From Burkholderiales bacterium (GTDB taxonomy: Bacteria; Pseudomonadota; Gammaproteobacteria; Burkholderiales; Burkholderiaceae_C), in contig JACRNC010000005.1 in NCBI GenBank assembly GCA_016219375.1, forward strand, positions 1 through 64,000: DNA of 64,000 bases, written 5' to 3'. A model generated the notes under the pieces. The model saw nothing but the letters and a program-made list of their open reading frames with translations. It had not been told where the DNA came from and made no database searches. The position numbers and the translations under genes are program-made. Positions 35,549-42,928 of this stretch are shown piece by piece (positions within the stretch are counted from its first letter, which is position 1; each line of letters begins with the position of its first letter).

Positions 35549-36430
35549 ATGGACTTCTTCATCGAGGTGCTGGTCGGAGGCATGCTGGCCGGGGTCATGT
35601 ATTCGATGGTCGCGGTGGGCTTCGTGCTCATCCACAAGGCCTCGCGCGTCTTCAACTTCGCGCAGGGCGCGATGGTGCTGTTCGCCGCGCTGACCTTCGT
35701 GTGCCTGGTGGAGCGCGGCCTGCCGTTCGCGGCCAGCCTGGCCGTCACGCTGGGCGTGCTGGTCGGGCTGGCCCTGCTGGTCGAGCGCGTGGTGCTGCGC
35801 CCGCTGGTCAACCGCCCGCCCATCGTGCTGTTCATGGCCACGCTGGGGCTGGCCACGGTGATCGAGGGGCTGGCCCAGGCGGTGTGGGGCTCGCAGGTGC
35901 ATGCGCTGGAGCTGGGCATCGAGGACAAGCCCTTCGACCTGGGCGGGGTCTTCATCAGCTCCTTCGACCTGTTTGCCGCGGCCACGGCCGGCACGCTGGT
36001 GGCGGTGTTCGGCTGGGTGTTCAACCGCACCCGGCTGGGCCTGAAGCTGCGCGCCGTGGCCGACGACCCGCTGGCCGCGCTGGCCGTAGGCGTGGACCTG
36101 CGCCGCGTGATGGCCGCGGTGTGGGCGGCGGCCGGCTTCGTCGCCCTGGTGGCCGGGCTGCTGTGGGGCGCGCGGCTGGGGGTGCAGTTCTCGCTGTCGC
36201 TGGTGGTGCTCAAGGCGCTGCCGGTGCTGATCATCGGCGGCTTCTCGTCCATGACCGGCGCGCTGGTCGGCGGGCTGCTGGTGGGCGCCGGCGAGAAGCT
36301 GGCCGAGGTCTACATCGGCCCGCTGGTGGGCGGCGGCATCGAGAACTGGTTCCCCTACGTGCTGGCGCTGGCCTTCCTCTTCGTGCGGCCCGAGGGGCTG
36401 TTCGGCGAGCGCAGCGTGGCCCGCATCTGA
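35549..36430 (+). CDS. Branched-chain-type ABC transporter permease (LivH-like)
   Basis: A 293-residue membrane protein of the LivH family with about eight helices: GMLAGVMYSMVAVGFVLIHKA then SRVFNFAQGAMVLFAAL (the conserved NxAQG segment), RVVLRPLVNRPPIVLFMATLG, and GGFSSMTGALVGGLLVGAGEKLAEVY. A GGGAGG site lies four to five bases before ATG. It pairs with the LivM-like permease 40 bases downstream. Confidence 0.92.
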   Translation: MDFFIEVLVGGMLAGVMYSMVAVGFVLIHKASRVFNFAQGAMVLFAALTFVCLVERGLPFAASLAVTLGVLVGLALLVERVVLRPLVNRPPIVLFMATLGLATVIEGLAQAVWGSQVHALELGIEDKPFDLGGVFISSFDLFAAATAGTLVAVFGWVFNRTRLGLKLRAVADDPLAALAVGVDLRRVMAAVWAAAGFVALVAGLLWGARLGVQFSLSLVVLKALPVLIIGGFSSMTGALVGGLLVGAGEKLAEVYIGPLVGGGIENWFPYVLALAFLFVRPEGLFGERSVARI

Positions 36431-36470
36431 TGACCAGTGTGAAGAACGACGAGAGCGCGGAGGAGCCGAC

Positions 36471-37790
36471 ATGAGCGCAGAACTGCAGGCCTGGCGCAGC
36501 GCCGGGGCGGGACGCGAGACGGCGCCGTCGCCGACGGGTGCGGCGCGCGTGCCGGATGCCGAAGGGGCAGCCGCATGGCTCCTGGAACAGGCGGCCGTAT
36601 CCGTTGCATCGGTCGCGCCGGCGACCGCCACAAGCCGGCCCGACCGCCAAACCGGCCGCCAAACCGGCCGTCAAAAAGCGCTGCGCTGGGCCGCCGGCAC
36701 CGTCGCCGCCGTCCTTGCCTTCGTCGCCGTGCCGCAGTGGGCGTCCGACTACTGGCTGTCGGCCATCCTCATCCCCTTCCTCGTGCTGTCGCTGGCCGGG
36801 CTGGGTCTGAACCTGCTGACCGGCTATGCGGGGCAGCTCTCGGTGGGCTCGGCGGCCTTCATGGCGGTGGGCGCGTTCGCCACCTACAACTTCGCGCTGC
36901 GCGTGCCCGGCCTGCCGCTGCTGGGGGCCATCGCGCTGGGCGGCGGCGTGGCCGCGCTGCTGGGGGCGCTCTTCGGCCTGCCGGCGCTGCGCATCCGCGG
37001 CTTCTATCTCATCGTCTCCACGCTGGCCGCGCAGTTCCTCATCCAGTGGGTGCTGGTCAAGTTCAGCTGGCTGTCCAACGACAGTGCCTCGGGCGTGATC
37101 ACCGCGCCGCCGCTGGTCGTGGCCGGCGTGCACCTGGACCACCCGGCCGGCCGCTACCTGCTGACGCTGTCCATCGTCGCGGTGCTGACGCTGCTGGCGC
37201 GCAACCTGGTGCACAGCGCCACCGGCCGGCGCTGGCAGGCGGTGCGCGACCACGAGACGGCGGCCGCGCTGATGGGCGTGCCGGTGGGCGCGACCAAGGT
37301 GCTGGCATTCGCCATCAGCAGCTTCTACCTGGGCGTGGCCGGGGCGCTGTGGGCCTTCGCCTACCTGGGCACGGTGGAGCCGCACGGCTTCGACCTGACG
37401 CGCTCCTTCGAGGTGCTGTTCATCGCCATCCTGGGTGGGCTGGGCAGCCTGTCCGGCGCCTTCCTGGGCGCGGCGGTGATCGGGCTGCTGCCCATCGGGC
37501 TGAGCCTGGCCTGCGATGCGGGGCTGGGCGGCGCCATCGACCCGGGCCAGCTGCAGAACCTGCAGAAGATCCTCTTCGGCGCGCTGATCATCGCCTTCCT
37601 CATCAAGGAGCCGCGCGGCCTGGCGCATGCCCTGGCCGCCTTGTTGCAGCGGCTGCGCGGGCCGGGGCCGGGCGCCGGCACACGCCCCGCCGCCTGGCCC
37701 GGCACGCCCCTCGGCGCACGGCCCCATGAGCCGTCCGATGTGGCGCCCGACGCCTCGCGCCCAGCGGCCGGCCCCGCCTGTCCGGGCTAG
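36471..37790 (+). CDS. Branched-chain-type ABC transporter permease (LivM-like) with long termini
   Basis: A 439-residue permease. The membrane core (about residues 70-385) has LLTGYAGQLSVGSAAFMAVGA, GLPALRIRGFYLIVSTLAAQF, RDHETAAALMGVPVGATKVLAFA and LGGLGSLSGAFLGAAVIGLLP, all LivM motifs. Unlike typical LivM it carries about 65 extra polar residues at the N-terminus, including a QTGRQTGRQ repeat (36650-36673), and a 50-residue Pro/Ala/Gly-rich C-terminal tail. Both extensions look disordered. A later start inside the lead is possible but none has a better ribosome binding site. Confidence 0.88.
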   Translation: MSAELQAWRSAGAGRETAPSPTGAARVPDAEGAAAWLLEQAAVSVASVAPATATSRPDRQTGRQTGRQKALRWAAGTVAAVLAFVAVPQWASDYWLSAILIPFLVLSLAGLGLNLLTGYAGQLSVGSAAFMAVGAFATYNFALRVPGLPLLGAIALGGGVAALLGALFGLPALRIRGFYLIVSTLAAQFLIQWVLVKFSWLSNDSASGVITAPPLVVAGVHLDHPAGRYLLTLSIVAVLTLLARNLVHSATGRRWQAVRDHETAAALMGVPVGATKVLAFAISSFYLGVAGALWAFAYLGTVEPHGFDLTRSFEVLFIAILGGLGSLSGAFLGAAVIGLLPIGLSLACDAGLGGAIDPGQLQNLQKILFGALIIAFLIKEPRGLAHALAALLQRLRGPGPGAGTRPAAWPGTPLGARPHEPSDVAPDASRPAAGPACPG

Positions 37791-37915
37791 CGCCTCTCTT
37801 CTCTTCCTTCTCCATCACGACCGCCACCGTGCCGCCGCCCGCCGGCTGCACGCCGGGCCGGCTCGTCCCTGTCGTTCCTCATCCGCATTGCCAACCACCA
37901 CGGAGCCATCGCTTC

Positions 37916-39253
37916 ATGAACCTGTCCTCGATCCTGTCCACCCTGGCACGCCGCGCTGTGGCGACGGCCGTCCTCGCCGCCGGCCTGCTGCAGACGGCCC
38001 ATGCCGCCGCCGAGCAGTACTTCCCGCTGCAGAGCTACCGCGTGGGGCCCTATGCGGCCGGCGGCACCGGCTTCTTCGGCGGCTTCATCGACTACCTGCG
38101 GCTCGTCAACGAGCGTGACGGCGGCGTGGGCGGCGTCAAGCTCACCTGGAGCGAGTGCGAGACGGAATACGTCGTCGAGAAGGGCGTGGAGTGCTACGAG
38201 CGCCTGAAGAAGGGCCTGAACGGCGCCCCCGCTGCCGCCACCAACCCGTTGAGCGTGGGCATCGCCTACGCCACGCTGGAGCGCTCGGCCGCCGACAAGC
38301 TGCCGCTGATCACCATCAACCACGGCCGCACCGATTCCACCGACGGCCGCGTCTTCCCCTACGTCTTCCCGCTGCAGCTCAACCCGTACAGCGAGGTCTC
38401 GGCCATCGTCAACTGGATCGGCCAGCGCTCCGGCGGGCTGGACAAGCTCAAGGGCCGGCGCATCGTCGTGCTCTACCACGGCTCGCCCTATGGCAAGGAG
38501 ACGATTCCGGTCATCGACATCCTGGCCAAGAAGTACGGCTTCCAGGCCACGCACATCGAGGTGCCGCACCCGGGCAACGAGCAGCAGTCGCAGTGGCTGA
38601 CCATCCGCCGCACCCAGCCCGACTGGGTCATCCTGCGCGGCTGGGGCGTGATGAACCCGGTGGCGCTGAAGACGGCGCAGAAGGTCGGCTACCCGGCCGA
38701 CCACATCATCGGCAACATCTGGAGCAACTCCGAGGAAGACGCCGCGCCCGCCGGCGATGCGGCCAAGGGCTACGTCTCCATCACCACCCACCCGTCGGGC
38801 ACGTCCTTCCCGGTGCTGCAGGACATCAAGCGCGTGGTGGTCGACAAGGGCCAGGGCAACCTGGCTGACCCCAAGCGCTTCGGCACCGTCTACTACAACC
38901 TCGGCGTGGTCAACGGCATCCTCAACGTCGAGGCGCTGCGCACCGCGCAGGCCCGCTTCGGCAAGCGGCCGCTGACCGGCGAGGAGGTGCGCTGGGGCTT
39001 CGAGAACCTCAAGCTCGACGATGCCCGCCTGAAGGAGCTGGGCGCCTTGGGCCTGGTGCAGCCGCTCAAGCTGTCCTGCGCCGACCACGAGGGCGGCGGC
39101 GCCGTGCGCTTCCAGCAATGGACGGGCAGCGGCTGGAAGGTCATCAGCGACTGGGTGCAGGCCGACCGCGCGCTGCTGCGGCCGATCATCGAGGAGTCGG
39201 CTGCGCGGTATGCCAAGGAGAAGGGCATCAAGCCCCGGACGTGCCCGCAGTGA
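37916..39253 (+). CDS. Periplasmic binding protein of the Liv/urea type
   Basis: A 445-residue type I periplasmic binding protein. The start at 37916 gives a standard signal peptide (LARRAVATAVLAAGLLQTAHAA). The mature part reads QYFPLQSYRVGPYAAGGTGFFGG, GGVGGVKLTWSECETEYVVEKG, PLITINHGRTDSTDGRVFPYVFPL, VVLYHGSPYGKETIPVIDILAKKYG and a domain II ending with two widely spaced Cys residues (LSCADHEG, KPRTCPQ). It should deliver ligand to the LivHM-like permease. Location between sfnG and sfnB suggests an organosulfur ligand rather than leucine; that is inferred. Confidence 0.9.
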   Translation: MNLSSILSTLARRAVATAVLAAGLLQTAHAAAEQYFPLQSYRVGPYAAGGTGFFGGFIDYLRLVNERDGGVGGVKLTWSECETEYVVEKGVECYERLKKGLNGAPAAATNPLSVGIAYATLERSAADKLPLITINHGRTDSTDGRVFPYVFPLQLNPYSEVSAIVNWIGQRSGGLDKLKGRRIVVLYHGSPYGKETIPVIDILAKKYGFQATHIEVPHPGNEQQSQWLTIRRTQPDWVILRGWGVMNPVALKTAQKVGYPADHIIGNIWSNSEEDAAPAGDAAKGYVSITTHPSGTSFPVLQDIKRVVVDKGQGNLADPKRFGTVYYNLGVVNGILNVEALRTAQARFGKRPLTGEEVRWGFENLKLDDARLKELGALGLVQPLKLSCADHEGGGAVRFQQWTGSGWKVISDWVQADRALLRPIIEESAARYAKEKGIKPRTCPQ

Positions 39254-39269
39254 CCGCCAGCGCGCACCC

Positions 39270-39325
39270 GCTCGGCGTTGCGAATGCTCGCCATAGCGCT
39301 GCTATGGCTGTGCTTCGCGCCTTGA
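39270..39325. repeat. Dispersed hairpin repeat, copy 1
   Basis: A 56-base element whose centre pairs CCATAGC with GCTATGG and whose outer parts (GGCG...CGAATGC and GTGCTTCGCGCC) also pair imperfectly. Copy 2 is at 41585-41641. It lies between the binding protein and livF-like genes, after the former's stop codon, where it may trim or stabilise the polycistronic mRNA. Confidence 0.8.
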
Positions 39326-39423
39326 CCGGGCACGCCCTGGCGGCCCCCTCGGCCACGTCGATCCGCTTGCACCCCTTGAAGGTGGCCGGCATACAGGTGC
39401 CGGCTCACCGTGAGGTCTGAACC

Positions 39424-40233
39424 ATGAGCCCATCCCCCACCGCCCGCACGCCGCTGCTGCAGGTGCAGGACATCGCCGTCTGCTACGACGGTGCCATCCA
39501 GGCCGTGCACGGCCTGAGCTTCGAGGTGGCGGCCGGCACGGTGGTGGCCCTGCTGGGTGCCAACGGTGCCGGCAAGACGAGCACGCTCAAGGCCATCTCC
39601 GGCCTGCTGCCGGCCGAGCGCGGCGCGCTCACGCGGGGGCGCATCGCCTTCGATGGGGCCGACCTGGCCGGGCTGTCGGCCCACCAGGTGGTCGAGCGCG
39701 GCATCTCGCAGGTGCTGGAGGGCCGGCGCTGCTTCGCCCACCTCAGCGTGGACGACAACCTGCGCCTGGGCGGCCTGGTGCGGCGGCCGTCGCGCCAGGA
39801 TCTGGCCCAGGCGGTGGAGCGCATCTATGCGCGCTTCCCCCGGCTGAAGCTCAAGCACCGCTTGCAGGCCGGCTACCTGTCCGGCGGCGAGCAGCAGATG
39901 CTGGCCCTGGGCCGCGCCCTGATGGCCCGGCCGCGGCTGGTGCTGCTGGACGAGGCGTCGATGGGCCTGGCGCCGCAGATGGTCGAGGAGATCTTCGCCA
40001 CCGTGCGCGAGCTCAATGGGCAGGAGGGCACCAGCTTCGTGCTGTCCGACCAGAACGCCGTCATGGCCCTGGCCCATGCCGACTGGGGCTACCTGGTCGA
40101 AGGCGGCCGCGTGGTGGCCAGCGGCTCGGCGCAGGCGCTGCGCGAGCGCGACGACGTGCAGGAGTTCTACCTGGGCTCCACCCGCGAGGGCCGCGTGCGC
40201 TACCTGCCCGAGCGCTGGCGCCGTGCGGCCTGA
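39424..40233 (+). CDS. Branched-chain-type ABC transporter ATPase (LivF-like)
   Basis: A 269-residue LivF-family ATPase: IAVCYDGAIQAVHGLSFEV, Walker A GANGAGKTS, GISQVLEGRRCFAHLSVDDNL (the EGRR/F phrase of LivF), signature LSGGEQQMLALGRAL, Walker B LVLLDEASMGLAP and a switch region reading VLSDQNA (Gln-Asn instead of His, normal for LivF). It completes the Liv-type importer although separated from the binding protein gene by a 170-base gap carrying a hairpin repeat. Confidence 0.93.
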   Translation: MSPSPTARTPLLQVQDIAVCYDGAIQAVHGLSFEVAAGTVVALLGANGAGKTSTLKAISGLLPAERGALTRGRIAFDGADLAGLSAHQVVERGISQVLEGRRCFAHLSVDDNLRLGGLVRRPSRQDLAQAVERIYARFPRLKLKHRLQAGYLSGGEQQMLALGRALMARPRLVLLDEASMGLAPQMVEEIFATVRELNGQEGTSFVLSDQNAVMALAHADWGYLVEGGRVVASGSAQALRERDDVQEFYLGSTREGRVRYLPERWRRAA

Positions 40234-40298
40234 GCACGCGGCGCGGCCCACTCATCCCCACACCCGATTCATCACACCCCAACCCCTGAGGAGGATCC

Positions 40299-41534
40299 AT
40301 GTCTGCCGTCCTGAAGGAACCCGTCTCCTACCCCGCCCCGCAGCCGCCCAAGGGCGCGCATGTCATCCGCAGCGATGAAGAGGCCCTTGCCGTCGCCCGC
40401 GAGCTGGCGGCCGACTTCGCCACCGGTGCCGCCGAGCGTGACCGCGAGCGCCGCCTGCCGGTGGCCGAGCTCGACCGCTTCTCGCAAAGCGGCCTGTGGG
40501 GCATCACCGTGCCGCGCGAGTACGGCGGCGCCTTCGTCTCCAACGTCACGCTGGCCGAGGTGATCAAGACCATCTCAGAGGCCGACCCCAGCCTGGGCCA
40601 GGTGCCGCAGAACCACCTCTACATGGTCGAGGCGCTGCGCCTGGACGGCAGCGAGTGGCAGAAGCAGACCTTCTTCCAGCTGGTGCTGCAGGGATACCGC
40701 TTCGGCAACGCCTTCTCCGAGATCGGCACCAAGGACGTCAACGACGTGCGCACGCGCATCGTGCCGGCGCCGGGCGGCGGCTGGCTCCTGAGCGGTCGCA
40801 AGTTCTACTCGTCCGGCGCGCTGCTGGCCCACTGGGTGCCGGTCATTGCCAAGGACCCGCAGGACCGCACGGTCATCGTCTTCGTCGAGCGCCATGCCCC
40901 GGGGCTGACGGTGGTCAACGACTGGTCCAGCTTCGGCCAGCGCACCACGGCCAGCGGCACCACCATCCTGGACCAGGTGCACGTGCCCGACGAGCATGTG
41001 CTGGTGCACCAGCTGGCCTTCGAGCGGCCCACGCCCATGGGCCCGGTGGCACAGATCATCCAGGCCGCCGTGGACGTGGGCATCGCCAGCGCCGCGCTCA
41101 AGGACCTGCTGGCCTTCGTGCGCCAGCAGGCCCGGCCGTGGATCGACGCCAACGTGGCGCATGGCTTCGAGGACCCGCTGACGCTGCATGCGGTGGGCGA
41201 CCTGGTGATCCGCCAGCATGCCAACGAGGCGCTGCTGCAGCGTGCCGGCACCTTCCTCGACCGGGCCACGGCCGAGCCCACCGAGCAGACCGTCGCCGAG
41301 GCGTCCATCGCCGTGGCCGAGTCCAAGGCCCTGTCGGCCGAGACGGTGATCGCCATCACCAACAAGCTCTTCGAGCTGGGCGGCACGCGCTCCACGCTGG
41401 AGTCCTTCAACTTCGACCGCCACTGGCGCAACGGCCGCACCCACACCCTGCACGACCCGGCGCGCTGGAAGTACTTCCACGTGGGCAACTTCTTCTTGAA
41501 CGGCGTCAATCCGCCTCGCCACCCCTGGCTCTAG
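40299..41534 (+). CDS. sfnB: SfnB-family sulfur acquisition oxidoreductase
   Basis: A 411-residue acyl-CoA-dehydrogenase-fold flavoprotein. It opens AHVIRSDEEALAVARELAAD, then VPREYGGAFVSNVTLAEVIK, NHLYMVEALRLDGSEWQKQ, FSEIGTKDVNDVRTRI, FGQRTTASGTTILDQVHVP and RHWRNGRTHTLHDPARWKY, matching SfnB closely. An AGGAGG site lies six bases before the ATG. SfnB participates in dimethylsulfone-type sulfur use, probably as an FMNH2-dependent oxygenase; its exact reaction is not settled. It follows livF in the operon. Confidence 0.93.
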   Translation: MSAVLKEPVSYPAPQPPKGAHVIRSDEEALAVARELAADFATGAAERDRERRLPVAELDRFSQSGLWGITVPREYGGAFVSNVTLAEVIKTISEADPSLGQVPQNHLYMVEALRLDGSEWQKQTFFQLVLQGYRFGNAFSEIGTKDVNDVRTRIVPAPGGGWLLSGRKFYSSGALLAHWVPVIAKDPQDRTVIVFVERHAPGLTVVNDWSSFGQRTTASGTTILDQVHVPDEHVLVHQLAFERPTPMGPVAQIIQAAVDVGIASAALKDLLAFVRQQARPWIDANVAHGFEDPLTLHAVGDLVIRQHANEALLQRAGTFLDRATAEPTEQTVAEASIAVAESKALSAETVIAITNKLFELGGTRSTLESFNFDRHWRNGRTHTLHDPARWKYFHVGNFFLNGVNPPRHPWL

Positions 41535-41536
41535 GA

Positions 41537-41732
41537 AGGTGGGAGTGAACCCGCCACGCCCGCTCTGACCGCCCAAAACCGCCTGCTCGGCGTTGCGAAT
41601 GCTCGCCATAGCACGAGCTATGGCTGTGCTTCGCGCCTTGATCAGACGGCTTTCGGCGGCCCGCTCGGGCGCGCCGGGTCCGTTCCCACCTGCCAAAGGT
41701 GCAAGTGAACCCGGTGCACCCGCTGTAACCGC
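41537..41732. repeat. Composite repeat element between sfnB and the porin gene
   Basis: A 36-base direct repeat (41537-41572 and 41697-41732, about 28 matches, core AGTGAACCCG) flanks the second copy of the dispersed hairpin. An inverted partner of the repeat lies at 41675-41691. The whole block fills most of the 277-base gap and encodes no protein. Confidence 0.65.
41585..41641. repeat. Dispersed hairpin repeat, copy 2
   Basis: Nearly identical to 39270-39325. The centre reads CCATAGC-ACGA-GCTATGG; outer arms are unchanged. Only the loop and terminal bases differ, which supports conservation of a folded structure. Confidence 0.8.
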
Positions 41733-41811
41733 AAAGCTGCCCGCCCGCCGCTGCCCATCCGGCACCGCGGCCTGGCCGGCTCGTCCTCACACATCGCACA
41801 CACACTCCGAC

Positions 41812-42855
41812 ATGAAACCGTCTTCACCGTCTTCGCGGCATCGTCTTTTGCGTTTCGCCGCCCTGCTGCTCACCCTGGCCGCCGCGCCGCTGGCCGCATC
41901 GGCCCAGTCCAGCGTCACCGTCTACGGCATCGCCGATGTCTTCGTCGAATGGGCCGATGGCGGCAACGGCGGCATCACGCGCGTGGAAAGCGGCGGCATC
42001 GCGCAATCGCGCCTGGGCTTCCTCGGCAGCGAGGACCTGGGCGGCGGGCTCAAGGCGCAGTTCAACCTGGAGTCCGGATTTGCCTTCGACACCGGCCAGA
42101 CGGGGGCCAGCTTCTGGAGCCGCCAGGCCTGGGTGGGACTGGCCAGCCCCGACTGGGGCGCGATCAAGCTGGGCCACCAGTACACGCCGCTGTTCCTCAC
42201 CACCTTCGCCTTCGACACCTTCGGGCTGGGCAATGCCGGCAACTTCTGGAACCTGAGCGGCTACGGCAACTTCTGGCAGAGCAACAGCGTGGTGTGGGAG
42301 TCGCCGCGCTGGGGCGGCCTGGCGCTGCGCGCGCTGTGGGCGCCGGGCGAGCAGACCGGCTCGCGCCTGGGCCGCTATGCCGCGCTGAGCGCCGACTACA
42401 CGGCCGGTGCGCTCAACCTGGTGGGCAGCTACGACCAGCGCGGCGTGAGCGCGCAAGGCAGCCTGGCGCGCTACGTGGCCGTGGGCGGCAGCTACGACTT
42501 CGGCGCGGCCAGGCTCTTTGCCGGCTGGCAGAGCGTGCGCCATGCCGACCCGGCGGAGCCGGCCAATGCCGATGCGCGCATCGCCTCCATCGGCGTGCAC
42601 GTGCCGGTCTCTGCCGCGGGCCGGGTGGCGGCCTCGCTCACCGTGCGCCAGGACCGCGCGGTGGACGAGCGCGACGCGCGTCAGGTCGCCATCGGCTACT
42701 TCCACGCGCTGTCCAGGCGCACCACGCTCTACACCGTGGTCGGCCAGATCGCCAACGACGACCAGGCGGCCTTCGGCATCGGCTACACGCCGGTCGCCGT
42801 GCGCACCGGCCACGATGTACGCGCGGTGCAGGCGGGCATCCAGCACCTGTTCTGA
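41812..42855 (+). CDS. Outer-membrane porin (Burkholderiales trimeric type)
   Basis: A 347-residue porin. Signal peptide to about residue 29 (LLTLAAAPLAASAQ), mature start SSVTVYGIADVFVEW, then SRLGFLGSEDLGGGLKAQFNLESGF, WSRQAWVGLASPDWGAIKLGHQYTP, alternating beta strands, and a terminal Phe (IQHLF) for Bam-dependent assembly. The start at 41812 gives the export signal; longer frames upstream run through the repeat element. It is the last gene of the sulfone operon and could pass small sulfones or sulfonates (inferred). Confidence 0.93.
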   Translation: MKPSSPSSRHRLLRFAALLLTLAAAPLAASAQSSVTVYGIADVFVEWADGGNGGITRVESGGIAQSRLGFLGSEDLGGGLKAQFNLESGFAFDTGQTGASFWSRQAWVGLASPDWGAIKLGHQYTPLFLTTFAFDTFGLGNAGNFWNLSGYGNFWQSNSVVWESPRWGGLALRALWAPGEQTGSRLGRYAALSADYTAGALNLVGSYDQRGVSAQGSLARYVAVGGSYDFGAARLFAGWQSVRHADPAEPANADARIASIGVHVPVSAAGRVAASLTVRQDRAVDERDARQVAIGYFHALSRRTTLYTVVGQIANDDQAAFGIGYTPVAVRTGHDVRAVQAGIQHLF

Positions 42856-42904
42856 CCGGGCGCGCGGGGCCCGTGGTGTGACCGGGCGCGCGGGCCCGTG
42901 GTGC
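42854..42904. repeat. Tandem 25/26-bp duplication between porin and ohyA
   Basis: GACCGGGCGCGCGGG-type unit ending in CCCGTGGTG occurs twice in succession (42854-42879, 42880-42904); the second lacks one G. Each contains GC-rich self-complementary sequence, so the pair may serve as a terminator for the convergent genes. Confidence 0.7.
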
Positions 42905-42928
42905 CGGCCCCGCGCGGCCGTCCTGCGC

